A stretch of 12,445 nt of DNA from CAMBDR01 sp046597185 (GCA_046597185.1 JBKJLF010000138.1:1-12445); one strand, 5' to 3'; shown: positions 1 to 7,334, numbered from the stretch's first letter. Numbers and translations: made by a program. The notes: generated by a model not told the origin, from the letters alone.

Positions 1-1539
1 GGCCAACAGCATTTTTTCGACCAGTTCGGTCAGCAATGGCAGTTGCGTTATCTGCTGCGCCTGGTGGCATAGTCTGGCATTAACCGCACTCTCCACCGTC
101 TGCCCCCAGACATTGGCTTCGATCAGCGCCAATTCAAATTCCGGCTTCCACGCCAAGCGCCACAGCTCATGAAAACTGCCGCTTTTACCGCTGACACGCT
201 GGGTCTGCCCCCACGCCACGCCCAACACCCCGAGGCGATGCAGGAAGATGCTTTTTTCCAGATGCAGTTCCTGACGTAGATCGAGATTGAGGTCGCTATG
301 GTCGGTGGAGACCGCCAGACGCAGGCGTTTTTGCAGCGTCTTCACATCACCCGGCAAGGGTAGCATCGGCGTTTCCGGCGGGATTTGGCCCAGCTGGTCA
401 TTGATCAGCAGTTTACTTTCGATCAGGCGCATTGGCGCGTCACTATTGCCAAACAATACACTTTGCAGGGCGGGCAATAATTCATCCAGCCCCGCGCGTG
501 AGCGCTCGCGCATGCTGGCCAGGGTATCGGCCAACCGAAGCACTTCAATGATATGGGCCGATGAGGCATCCAGATCATTCTCCCGCAATAGCCGCGCAGC
601 ATCAGTCAACCAGTACAGCGCCGCCTTGTGTGGCGTATGCCAGCAATGGTGATACCAGCCCGGTGCGGCAATACCCGCGCCGTAGCCGCTGTTGCTGGCC
701 AGACGGGCGTAAGTCCAAGGCGTCCAGGTGGCGGCAACTTTGGCTTTGGGTAGATTTTTTAAGATCTCGGCATCGGCCTTGGCGCTGGGCAGGGTGCGTA
801 GCGCGGGCACATGCCAGGCTCCGCACACCACAGCGATTTTTTCATGGCCCTGCTTGATGGCATGGCGTATCATTTGGCGCATATAGGCTTCACGCTGTGC
901 TTCGCGTTGGGCTGCTGATTGTGATTGATGCCCGCCACCTTGGCCGTCAAAGCCGGGGCCTAATTCCTCTCTGGCGACGGTCATCATTTCTTCGATGGCG
1001 GCAAATAAATCCAGGCTGTCTTGCCGCTGCTCAACCAAATGATCCCACCAGGTTTCACTATCGCTAAACCCGGCGGCGTGGGCCAGCCAACCGAGCGCGT
1101 CACCATGGTGGGGGAGGTCAGCGTCGGGGAGGTCGGTGTCGGGGAGGTCGGTGTCGGGGAGGTCAGCCTCAGAACCTGGAACGGTGGCGCTTGTTTCGCT
1201 TTTTTCTTCCACCATCATTTGCTGCGCCATCCCATGCGCCTGCGGCAAATCAAAAAAACGGGTTGGCACGCCCTGCTGCTGGCCATAAATAATGGCTTGC
1301 CATTCCGGCGAAAATTCGGCAAACGGGTAGTACACCGCGTGCTGCGGCATGAAGGGTGCGTACACCAGCAGCGCCACCGGCGGCTGCATGCCTTCGCACC
1401 TTGCCAGCGCCAGCAAATCGTCCGCCTCGGGTGGGCCTTCGATTAAAATGCAATCGGGCTGCAACTCGCGCAACGCCAGCGCCAAGCTGCGCGCGCAACC
1501 GGGGCCGTGGTGGCGGATACCAAACAGATGAACAGCCAT
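1..1539 (-). CDS. DUF5682 family protein (partial, 3' end outside window)
   Basis: The frame is open from an ATG at 1539 to the left edge (513 codons visible), so the C-terminus is missing. I recognise the DUF5682 pattern. The N-terminus has an HHGPG motif (residues 10-14) and an IEGPPE motif (about 33-38), and a GAWH motif lies near residue 240. This layout recalls TraB/erythromycin-esterase-like folds, but the biochemical role is unknown to me. The start lies 10 bp after the stop of the MoxR ATPase, so the two are probably co-transcribed. Family knowledge places DUF5682 beside a MoxR ATPase, a SWIM protein, DUF5691 and a VWA protein; the VWA gene would lie beyond position 1. Residues 124-143 are an acidic DLPDT-type repeat that looks like a lineage-specific linker insertion. 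There is no frameshift or internal stop, unlike its upstream neighbours. The Shine-Dalgarno is weak, which fits translational coupling. Confidence 0.85.
   Translation of the reverse strand, partial: MAVHLFGIRHHGPGCARSLALALRELQPDCILIEGPPEADDLLALARCEGMQPPVALLVYAPFMPQHAVYYPFAEFSPEWQAIIYGQQQGVPTRFFDLPQAHGMAQQMMVEEKSETSATVPGSEADLPDTDLPDTDLPDADLPHHGDALGWLAHAAGFSDSETWWDHLVEQRQDSLDLFAAIEEMMTVAREELGPGFDGQGGGHQSQSAAQREAQREAYMRQMIRHAIKQGHEKIAVVCGAWHVPALRTLPSAKADAEILKNLPKAKVAATWTPWTYARLASNSGYGAGIAAPGWYHHCWHTPHKAALYWLTDAARLLRENDLDASSAHIIEVLRLADTLASMRERSRAGLDELLPALQSVLFGNSDAPMRLIESKLLINDQLGQIPPETPMLPLPGDVKTLQKRLRLAVSTDHSDLNLDLRQELHLEKSIFLHRLGVLGVAWGQTQRVSGKSGSFHELWRLAWKPEFELALIEANVWGQTVESAVNARLCHQAQQITQLPLLTELVEKMLLA
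1111..1170 (-). repeat. 15-bp tandem repeat x4 inside the DUF5682 gene
   Basis: Four head-to-tail 15-bp units of plus-strand form ggggaggtc(g/a)g(t/c)(g/c)tc occupy 1111-1125, 1126-1140, 1141-1155 and 1156-1170. The two central units are identical and the outer ones differ at two or three positions. Read on the minus strand they encode EADLP-DTDLP-DTDLP-DADLP. The unit length is a multiple of three, so copy-number change would keep the reading frame. Confidence 0.95.
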
Positions 1540-1549
1540 GGCGTGCCGC

Positions 1550-2655
1550 TCAAATCACCGCGCGGCAGGCGCGGTATAAATCTTTCCACCCTTCGCGCTC
1601 TTTCACCACGGTTTCCAAATATTCCAGCATCACCACCCGGTCTTGCACCGGGTCTTTGATTACCGCACCAATCACGCTGGAAGCCAAATCCGCACCGCGC
1701 AAGGTGCCATCGCCAAAATGCGCCGCCAGCGCCATGCCATTGGTCACCACCGAAATCGCTTCGGCAGTACTCATGCTGGCCGAAGGCGATTTCAGCTTGA
1801 TTTTGCCATCTTCGGTTTGCCCGGCGCGCAGTTCGCGAAACAGCGTCACAATCCGGCGGATTTCTTGCAGTGCCGGTTTTTCGGCCGGCAATTCCAGCGC
1901 ACGCCCCAAACTGGCAACCCTGGTTTCCACGATTTGCACTTCTTCTTCAGCCGAATTGGGCAGCGGCAGCACCACCGTGTTGAAGCGCCGTTTGAGCGCG
2001 CTGGAGAGTTCATTCACGCCCCGGTCGCGGTCGTTGGCGGTAGCGATCACATTAAACCCTTTGGCCGCTTGCACATATTCATCCAGCTCCGGAATCGGCA
2101 ACAATTTTTCTGACAATAAGCTGATAAAACTGTCTTGCACTTCTGCCGGAATCCGGGTTAATTCTTCAATCCGCGCCAGTTTGCCTTGCTGCATGGCGCG
2201 CATCACCGGGCTGGGCACCACCGCCGAGAGGCTGGGCCCTTTGGCCAGCAATTGCGCATAATTCCAGCCATAGCGTATGGTTTCTTCACTGGTGCCTGCG
2301 GTGCCTTGCACCACCAGGGTGGAATTGGCGCAAATGGCGGCGGCCAAATGTTCCGATACCCACGACTTGGCCGTGCCCGGCACGCCCAGCAACAGCAAGG
2401 CGCGGTCAGTAGCCAGGGTGGCGATGGCAATTTCAATAATGCGCCGGTTGCCAATGTATTTGGCGCTGATTTCAACCCCACTCTCCAGCGTGCCACCCAA
2501 TAAATACATCGATACCGCCCACGGCGACAAAACCCAGTTGGGCGGGCGCTGACGCGTATCGGCTTGTTTCAGTGCCTCCAATTCGTTGGCATATTGTTGC
2601 TCGGCATGCTGACGGATGACATTGCCGACGCTGGCGGGGGGGGTTGTGCATTCAT
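1550..2655 (-). CDS. MoxR-type AAA+ ATPase with a one-base frame break near its start
   Basis: This is a MoxR-family AAA+ ATPase of the subgroup that pairs with DUF5682/VWA partners; these act as chaperone-like remodelling ATPases, with the target unknown here. Numbering from a TTG at 2581, the Walker A is GVPGTAKS (66-73), the Walker-B-like motif is RIEEL followed by TRIPAEVQD (137-150), sensor 1 is ATANDRDRG (180-188) and the arginine finger region is KRRF (197-200). The uninterrupted frame offers only TTG 2581 as a start. A better start is ATG 2655, with GGAGAAG just upstream and an ATGA overlap with the preceding gene. From there the frame leaves the ATPase frame in a run of eight C (plus-strand G, 2636-2643). 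Nine C would give a 368-residue protein beginning MNAQPPPASVGNVIRQHAEQ, and the last part of this resembles the family N-terminus. The cause may be a sequencing error, a true mutation, or slippage that controls expression. Confidence 0.85.
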
Positions 2656-3110
2656 TGCGACTTCTCCAAAAAACTTGTATCCAGTTGGTGGCGGAAACGC
2701 AGGGTTTCCAAAAATTCGTCGATCACTTCGCGCCAGTGCGGCCAGTGTTCCCAGGTATCGGCGGGCCAGTTTTGTTCGGTGTAGCTCAGATCGTCGATGG
2801 CTAGCCACTGCGCCATTTGTTTCAAACTTTGGCGCACGCCCCAGTGACGCTTGCGTGTACAGCAGCAAGGCTTTGGATACGCTGAGCGAGAATGGCGCTC
2901 TGGCATTGCTGCGCTGTTGACTCCACTGATTAATCAATTGCAAGGCTTGGCTATTGGATTGTTGCAACCAGCTTAGCAATAAACCTTCCTGGTTTGCTGG
3001 CGGCAGCAGTGTAAAATGGCGCATCAGATCGGCTAATATCGCATTGAGTTGGATATGGCTGAAGGCTAGTTGTTCGGTGCCAATTTGCTCCAATAGCAGC
3101 ACGGCGCGTG
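2652..3110 (-). pseudogene. DUF5691-like C-terminal remnant, frameshifted
   Basis: The minus strand codes for a plausible helical protein in two frames. The first (to about 2852) includes ILADLMRHFTLLPP and FSLSVSKALLLYTQ. The second (about 2850 to 2652) continues RHWGVRQSLKQMAQ, then ends with WREVIDEFLETLRFRH and a TGA overlapping the ATPase ATG. Dropping one A from the minus-strand CAAGCG at about 2851-2852 joins them as LLLYTQRHWGVRQSLK. The W..LR..L, WP...W and FL..L.FRH spacing fits my recollection of the DUF5691 C-terminus, and the position between SWIM and MoxR genes is where DUF5691 normally sits. Only about 150 residues are present, far less than I expect for the family, so most of the N-terminal part seems deleted. 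The assignment rests on context plus weak motif memory. Confidence 0.6.
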
Positions 3111-3126
3111 GTGTTGCGTGGTGTTG
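3107..3126. repeat. 10-bp tandem duplication at the SWIM/DUF5691 junction
   Basis: The unit cgtggtgttg occurs twice without a gap (3107-3116 and 3117-3126). It lies exactly where recognisable SWIM sequence ends and the DUF5691-like frame begins. Removing one copy does not restore a sensible frame across the junction, so it is a scar beside the deletion and not its full explanation. Confidence 0.9.
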
Positions 3127-4102
3127 GCGGCGACCAATTGCATATCTGGCGCAAACACCACGCGTAGTGGCGTGGCTCCGGGGTAAAAATGCACGCTGCC
3201 CTGGTATGCTGTACCTGCGATTAATGGACTGGGCAAGGCTTGCCCGCCCGCCGAAAATTGCAATACCATGGCAAAGCGGCTACTGCTTTGGCCGCGCAAA
3301 TAGCAGGCGCGGCGGCTGATGCGCTCGTCGGTTTGGGTATCGCTGCCCAACACTTGCCAGACATCGGCCACGGGCGGCGTGGCCAGCGCGTCTTCTTGCG
3401 CCGCTACCCAGCCCACGGCAGTACGAATATCGATTTGAAATTCCGGGCTGAATTGTTTCAGCCTTTGCTGGCATTGCACCAGCAGCGCGAGGTAGCCCAG
3501 TTCGTGCGCCAGCGGCACTTCCCAGTCCGGCTGGCTTGAGCCGTAAATCAACATACCGGCACGCCGTATCCGGCTGGCCAGGCCGCCCGCTTGCGCGTCC
3601 ACCATGCGCGCGGCCATCGCCTCCCAGGCGCTGGCGGGTTTGCTGCGCAGGCCCGCCAAGCCTTCACGCGCCAGATCGGCCAGCCAGGTATCAAGCAGGG
3701 CCACGCCTTGCGCCACATTGTTTTGTCGTTTGTCCTGGCGCTTTTGTGTGGCTTTTTCTTTGGCGGCAATTTGCTCCGGGCTGAGTTTGGCCTGGGCTTT
3801 GGCCGCAGCTTTGGCGGCTTGCTGGCCGCCGCGCTGTTCGCGGCTTTGCAACCAGTCGGCCACCCAATCGGGCGGGGTGGTATTGCCAAATGTGTCGGCT
3901 TTGGCGGCCGTTTGCCGGGCGTAGAGCAAGTACAAGCCCAAACCATGCTTGCAAGGAAACTTGCGGCTTGGGCAAGAACATTTAAAGGCCGGGCTGCTCA
4001 GTTCAATTTGGGTGCGGTAGGGTTCCTTGCCGCTACCCTGGCACAAGCCCCACAAGGCATTGGCGTTGCCACCCAAACCCGACCAATACGACAGATTGGC
4101 TT

Positions 4103-4123
4103 GCCCGCTGCCCGCTGCCCGCT
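4103..4123. repeat. 7-bp tandem repeat x3 that breaks the SWIM gene
   Basis: Three consecutive copies of a 7-bp unit (tgcccgc on the plus strand) lie within 4102-4124. The third copy shifts the SWIM frame by one. Deleting one copy in silico gives an uninterrupted SWIM protein, as set out in the gene entry. Confidence 0.9.
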
Positions 4124-4176
4124 TTGGCGGATGCCGGATCGGGCGCGAGCGCTAAAATTTGTTCAGCCGTGAGCAT

Positions 4177-4549
4177 ATTGGTCAGAGGCAAAAAAGAAAT
4201 AAGCTTAGCATGCGCCACGCTGCTTTGTTGATGATTTGTGTAAAAACCTTCACACTATTTAATGAAATGCCCGGGCCTGCTTGTTCAGGTGGTTTTGACA
4301 TCGGATATCCTGGATCGATTTGAGCCGGAATGGGGGAAATATTTTTTTCAGGAATTTGAAATATTTCGATACATTTTTTTTCTTGCTGACGTATAATTGC
4401 CGCACTGCTTTAGATGGCGAAAAGAATTGCATGGTGTGCAATGTCATGGCAATGGTTGAGCCATAAAAAGTAGTAATAGATTTGGTGAAAAGTAAGGTCT
4501 TGGTCATTCCCATTTTGGGGTGTTTTTGTAAGTATATTGGAGAGTATAG
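4177..4549. other. AT-rich intergenic region between the MoxR cluster and the PEP-CTERM gene
   Basis: No coding frame here looks real. The region is clearly more AT-rich than its flanks. It holds the divergent upstream regions of the SWIM gene (minus) and the PEP-CTERM gene (plus). Visible elements are the word GAAATATTT at 4336-4344 and 4358-4366 (22 bp apart, the second part of the palindrome GAAATATTTC), a TATAAT hexamer at 4392-4397, the inverted pair ATTGCA/TGCAAT (4426-4431 and 4437-4442) and the inverted pair ATGGC/GCCAT (4446-4450 and 4460-4464). No convincing promoter for the SWIM gene was found. Confidence 0.7.
4368..4397 (+). promoter_or_regulatory. Candidate sigma-70 promoter of the PEP-CTERM gene
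   Basis: A perfect TATAAT (4392-4397) has a poor -35 candidate, GATACA (4368-4373), 18 bp upstream. Transcription would begin near 4404 and leave an untranslated leader of about 145 nt containing two short inverted repeats. The evidence is mainly the -10 box in an AT-rich setting. Confidence 0.35.
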
Positions 4550-5140
4550 ATGAATATTGCAAAAAAAATCGCAGTTGCAGCCGCTTTAGTCGTTGGTACA
4601 CTGTCCGCAGGTGTGGCATCTGCTGACGTAATCGGATTTGATACATTGCCTACTGGCTATGTCGCCAATGGCTATGCTGGTTTTAACTGGAATAACTTTT
4701 ATAGTTTCGCTGGCCCTACCAATTCCGGCTATGCTGGCGGCACAGTGAGCGCACCGAATGTTGCATTCAATGCCTATGGCTCAGCAGCATCGTTTAGCAA
4801 AGCAACGGCTTTCTCCCTGAATAGCGCTTTCTTCACTGGCGCATGGAATGATGGTTTGAATATTCACGTTGTCGGCACTGGTGGTGGCAATACTTTCACC
4901 AAAGACTTTACCGTCAATGCAACTTCGCCAACTCTGGTATCGTTTAACTGGAACAACATCAATTCGGTGTCCTTTAGCTCCAGCGGTGGCGTGGCTCACC
5001 CAGGCTACGGCGGTGCTGGTACTCACTTTGCGCTGGACAACCTGACCGTGAATGCCGTTCCAGAACCAGAAACCTATGCGATGATGATCGCTGGTTTGTT
5101 TGCACTGGGCGCGGTTGCACGTCGTCGCAAGCAAGCGTAA
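4550..5140 (+). CDS. PEP-CTERM sorting domain-containing secreted protein
   Basis: The 196-residue protein has a Sec signal peptide (lysines at 5-6, hydrophobic core 8-20, probable cleavage after ASA at about residue 25). It ends in a classic PEP-CTERM tail: VPEP at 170-173, a hydrophobic segment (about 177-190) and a terminal RRRK. Such proteins are exported, cut and sorted by an exosortase (EpsH/XrtA type), usually in exopolysaccharide-producing Gram-negatives; no exosortase gene lies in the window. The mature part is rich in Gly, Asn, Ser and aromatic residues, with the word FNWNN occurring twice, and has no enzymatic motif I recognise. The start ATG has a GGAGAG Shine-Dalgarno about 6 nt upstream. 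It is probably monocistronic: an AT-rich leader precedes it and an intrinsic terminator follows. It is surface or matrix material rather than a catalyst, by inference. Confidence 0.92.
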   Translation: MNIAKKIAVAAALVVGTLSAGVASADVIGFDTLPTGYVANGYAGFNWNNFYSFAGPTNSGYAGGTVSAPNVAFNAYGSAASFSKATAFSLNSAFFTGAWNDGLNIHVVGTGGGNTFTKDFTVNATSPTLVSFNWNNINSVSFSSSGGVAHPGYGGAGTHFALDNLTVNAVPEPETYAMMIAGLFALGAVARRRKQA

Positions 5141-5194
5141 TTGACGGCCAGCTTGGCTGGTTGAATTTTGATCTGACGGCTTAGCGGATCAAGT

Positions 5195-5224
5195 AAAAAA
5201 GGGCGACTGGTTCGCTCCTTTTTT
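5195..5224 (+). terminator. Intrinsic terminator after the PEP-CTERM gene
   Basis: AAAAAAGGGCGA (5195-5206) can pair with TCGCTCCTTTTTT (5212-5224) around a five-base loop, leaving one bulged base and a run of T on the 3' arm. It lies 55 bp after the stop codon. The A-run on the 5' side would let it work for minus-strand transcription as well. A smaller inverted repeat, CCAGC/GCTGG, is at 5148-5160. Confidence 0.8.
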
Positions 5225-5286
5225 CATGATAGCGCTATTTTTACATCGGTCTCGTGGTTTTGCATCGGGAACGGTACAATGGCGGC

Positions 5287-6273
5287 ATGACTTCTACTCT
5301 CCCCCCCTTTGCCGAATTAAGCCCTGATTGCGTGCTCGATGCCTTGCAAAGCATCGGTTGCGACTGCGACGGCCGTTTGCTCGCCTTAAACAGCTATGAA
5401 AACCGGGTCTACCAGCTTGGCATCAACGATGCGCCGCCCTTGGTGGTCAAATTTTATCGCCCGGCACGCTGGAGCGACGCCGTCATTCTGGAAGACCATG
5501 CCTTCGTGGCCGAACTGGCCGCGCAAGAAATCCCGGTAGTGGCGGCGCTGGCTGGGCAACAAGGCCAAACCCTGCACCATTATCAGGATTTCCGTTTTGC
5601 CATATTTGAAAAGCGCGGCGGTCGCGCGCCCGAGCTGGATCGCGCCGGCACGCTTGAGTGGATAGGGCGCTTCATGGGCCGCATTCATGCCGTGGGTAGT
5701 GTGCGGCCGTTTGTGGCGCGGCCTACGCTTGATTTGGCCAGCTTTGGCATCGAGTCACGCGAGTTTTTGCTGACGCATGATTTTATTCCGCCCGAATTGC
5801 TGGCCGCCTGGACCAGCGTGAGCGCGCAAGCCCTGGCGGGCGTGGCTGCCTGTTACCAGCGTGCCGACGAGATCCAAACCTTACGTCTGCATGGAGACTG
5901 TCACACTGGCAATATTTTATGGACTGACGCTGGCCCGCATTTTGTTGATTTTGATGATTGCCGCCAAGGCCCGGCGGTGCAAGACTTATGGATGTTACTC
6001 TCCGGCGAGCGCGCCGAGATGACGCGTCAACTGGGTGAGGTGATGGATGGCTATGAAGATTTTCATGAATTTGATCGACGCGAATTACATTTGATCGAAG
6101 CCTTGCGCACCCTGCGCCTGATCCATTATTCGGCCTGGCTGGCACGCCGCCAGCATGATCCGGCCTTTGCCGTGGCCTTTCCGTGGTTTAATACCGTGCG
6201 CTATTGGCAAGACCGGGTTTTGGAATTGCGCGAGCAAATTGCCTTGATGGATGAAGCACCCTTGTGCGTGTGA
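5287..6273 (+). CDS. srkA: Stress response serine/threonine protein kinase SrkA (YihE/RdoA)
   Basis: From ATG 5287 the protein is 328 residues, the length I recall for E. coli SrkA; an in-frame GTG at 5254 would add only an unlikely 11-residue extension. It has the aminoglycoside-phosphotransferase/choline-kinase fold. The nucleotide-binding region includes ALNSYENRVYQ (about 34-44) and VVKFYRP, the catalytic loop is LHGDCHTGNIL (201-211; Asp204, Asn209), and the metal-binding segment is HFVDFDD (about 218-224) followed by GPAVQDLWMLL. Known family role: a cytoplasmic kinase that counters stress-induced killing, downstream of Cpx signalling in enterics. Here it stands alone, with no dsbA following. 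No strong Shine-Dalgarno is present. A TACAAT hexamer lies only 6 bp before the ATG. It is complete, and convergent with mtnP. Confidence 0.93.
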   Translation: MTSTLPPFAELSPDCVLDALQSIGCDCDGRLLALNSYENRVYQLGINDAPPLVVKFYRPARWSDAVILEDHAFVAELAAQEIPVVAALAGQQGQTLHHYQDFRFAIFEKRGGRAPELDRAGTLEWIGRFMGRIHAVGSVRPFVARPTLDLASFGIESREFLLTHDFIPPELLAAWTSVSAQALAGVAACYQRADEIQTLRLHGDCHTGNILWTDAGPHFVDFDDCRQGPAVQDLWMLLSGERAEMTRQLGEVMDGYEDFHEFDRRELHLIEALRTLRLIHYSAWLARRQHDPAFAVAFPWFNTVRYWQDRVLELREQIALMDEAPLCV

Positions 6274-6309
6274 TTTTGCCATCTGTAGATTTTGCCCGCT
6301 GATTTTGCC
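6272..6309. repeat. Triplicate GATTTTGCC in the srkA-mtnP gap
   Basis: The 9-mer gattttgcc occurs at 6272-6280, 6288-6296 and 6301-6309, across the srkA stop and the 59-bp gap before the mtnP stop. Spacings of 16 and 13 bp are irregular. No T-rich terminator hairpin is evident between the two convergent genes. Confidence 0.85.
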
Positions 6310-6332
6310 AACCGACGGCGCTGGCCTTATCC

Positions 6333-7220
6333 TCATAATTGCATGATTCTGGGCGCAACAAACGCCAGCCGTTCCAGCATGGCCGGGTCGCGCGCTTCGG
6401 GATGGGTCATGATGGCGCTATCGAGTGCGTGGTTGCATCCGGCACAGCATGGCCCTTGATGTTGGCTCAAAGCGGCCACGGCGGCCTCCACCAATAAATT
6501 GGCTTGTTGGGCAATTTGCCCCATGCGCTCACTCACCATTTGCGCCGTCACCGCTTCATGGCCGTCATGCCAGCAATCAAAATCGGTCACCATCGCAATC
6601 ATGGCGTAACAAATTTCCGCTTCGCGCGCCAGCTTGGCTTCCGGCATGGCCGTCATGCCGATGACGCTGCCGCCCAGCATGCGGTGCATGTTCGATTCGG
6701 CCCGGGTTGAAAACTGCGGCCCTTCCATCACAATATAGGTGCCACTTTCCTGCACCGCGCAGCCCAGCTTGCGCGCCACCTCACCCAGCAAGGGGTGTAT
6801 GCGGCTGCAAACCGGATCACCAAAGGGCACATGGCCGACCAAACCGGTGCCAAAAAAGGTTTTTTCGCGCTCGATGGTGCGGTCGATGAATTGATCGATG
6901 AGAACAAAGCTGCCCGGTGGGCATTCTTCCTGTAAACTGCCCACCGCACTGAGCGACAAAATTTGCGTGCAGCCAACCCGGCGCAAGGCGGCAATATTGG
7001 CGCGCACATTAATGTCGGATGGCGGTATGCGGTGGCCACGGCCATGGCGCTGCAAAAACGCCACCGATACGCCTTGCAGCTTACCCAGCACAATTGCGTC
7101 CGATGGCGCGCCAAAGGGCGTATCGATTTCGACTTGCTCCATGCAAGTCAGCGCCAGTAATTTTTGCAAGCCACTGCCGCCGATAATGCCAATGCGTGCC
7201 TGATTCATCCAATCTGCCAT
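6333..7220 (-). CDS. mtnP: S-methyl-5'-thioadenosine phosphorylase
   Basis: This 295-residue enzyme of the purine nucleoside phosphorylase family 2 splits 5'-methylthioadenosine with phosphate into adenine and methylthioribose-1-phosphate, the entry to methionine salvage and by-product disposal of polyamine synthesis. Visible motifs are the phosphate-binding GGSG (14-17) and RHGRGH (58-63), the substrate segment MEGPQFSTRAE (165-175), MTAMPEAKLARE (189-200) and TDFDCWH (212-218). The TDFD aspartates distinguish MTA/adenosine use. The start ATG 7220 is preceded by GGAAAG; Met5 is an alternative. The tail contains Cys-Cys-x-x-Cys (about 258-262), outside the core fold. No other salvage genes (mtnA-D) lie nearby. 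It is convergent with srkA and divergent from the ABC-F leader, and intact. Confidence 0.93.
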   Translation of the reverse strand: MADWMNQARIGIIGGSGLQKLLALTCMEQVEIDTPFGAPSDAIVLGKLQGVSVAFLQRHGRGHRIPPSDINVRANIAALRRVGCTQILSLSAVGSLQEECPPGSFVLIDQFIDRTIEREKTFFGTGLVGHVPFGDPVCSRIHPLLGEVARKLGCAVQESGTYIVMEGPQFSTRAESNMHRMLGGSVIGMTAMPEAKLAREAEICYAMIAMVTDFDCWHDGHEAVTAQMVSERMGQIAQQANLLVEAAVAALSQHQGPCCAGCNHALDSAIMTHPEARDPAMLERLAFVAPRIMQL

Positions 7221-7334
7221 GCTCGTGATCTTTCCAGGGTTGTCGTGAACGGGGGGAGGTGCGAATATAAGGGAGGTATTTTAAATGATGCGCACAAATT
7301 ATGCGCTGTCTACGCAAATCAGGCCACAACATCC

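Larger units (their letters stand above)
3066..4176 (-). pseudogene. SWIM zinc-finger protein, frameshifted and 3'-truncated
   Basis: The chosen start is ATG 4176 (MLTAEQILALAPD), because family members begin this way; a GTG at 4218 is an in-frame alternative. The frame breaks in a triplicated 7-bp unit (4101-4125 region). With only two copies the reading becomes AKAGSGQANLSYWSGLGG and continues without break into the long downstream frame. The repaired protein has a SWIM motif C-x-C-x6-C-x-H (C64, C66, C73, H75), which binds zinc. A Lys/Ala/Gln-rich linker follows, then a mixed C-terminal domain including HFYPGATPLRVVFAPDMQLV. After about 3130 the sequence turns into unrelated-looking residues and stops at 3066, where the DUF5691-like frame is already running. 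I infer loss of the C-terminal end by a deletion. No strong Shine-Dalgarno is visible. In intact clusters this is the first gene; its molecular role is unknown. Confidence 0.75.

Noticed and set aside
287..857. Plus-strand frames opposite DUF5682
   Set aside because: The minus strand is continuously open and carries recognisable DUF5682 motifs; the plus-strand products are typical antisense shadows.
1111..1170. The four-unit repeat as a CRISPR-like array
   Set aside because: The units are contiguous 15-mers without spacers and lie inside a coding frame.
1643..2113. Long plus-strand frames opposite the MoxR and DUF5682 genes
   Set aside because: They mirror well-supported minus-strand genes, have His/Gly/Arg-rich compositions without motifs and lack ribosome-binding sites.
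3066..3160. Single-copy repair of the 10-bp repeat (3107-3126) as explanation of the SWIM/DUF5691 frame change
   Set aside because: Removing one copy leads into a third frame whose product looks unnatural, so a simple slip does not explain the junction.
4446..4464. Sigma-54-like GG-N10-GC arrangement (TGGCAATGGTTGAGCC) upstream of the PEP-CTERM gene
   Set aside because: The spacing fits, but the -12 element reads GAGC instead of TTGC, and the same bases are explained by a short ATGGC/GCCAT inverted repeat. A nearby TGGC...TTGCA has one base too many between the elements.
5254..5290. TACAAT at 5275-5280 as a promoter giving a leaderless srkA mRNA
   Set aside because: No -35 box is recognisable at 16-18 bp, and the hexamer alone is too weak as evidence.
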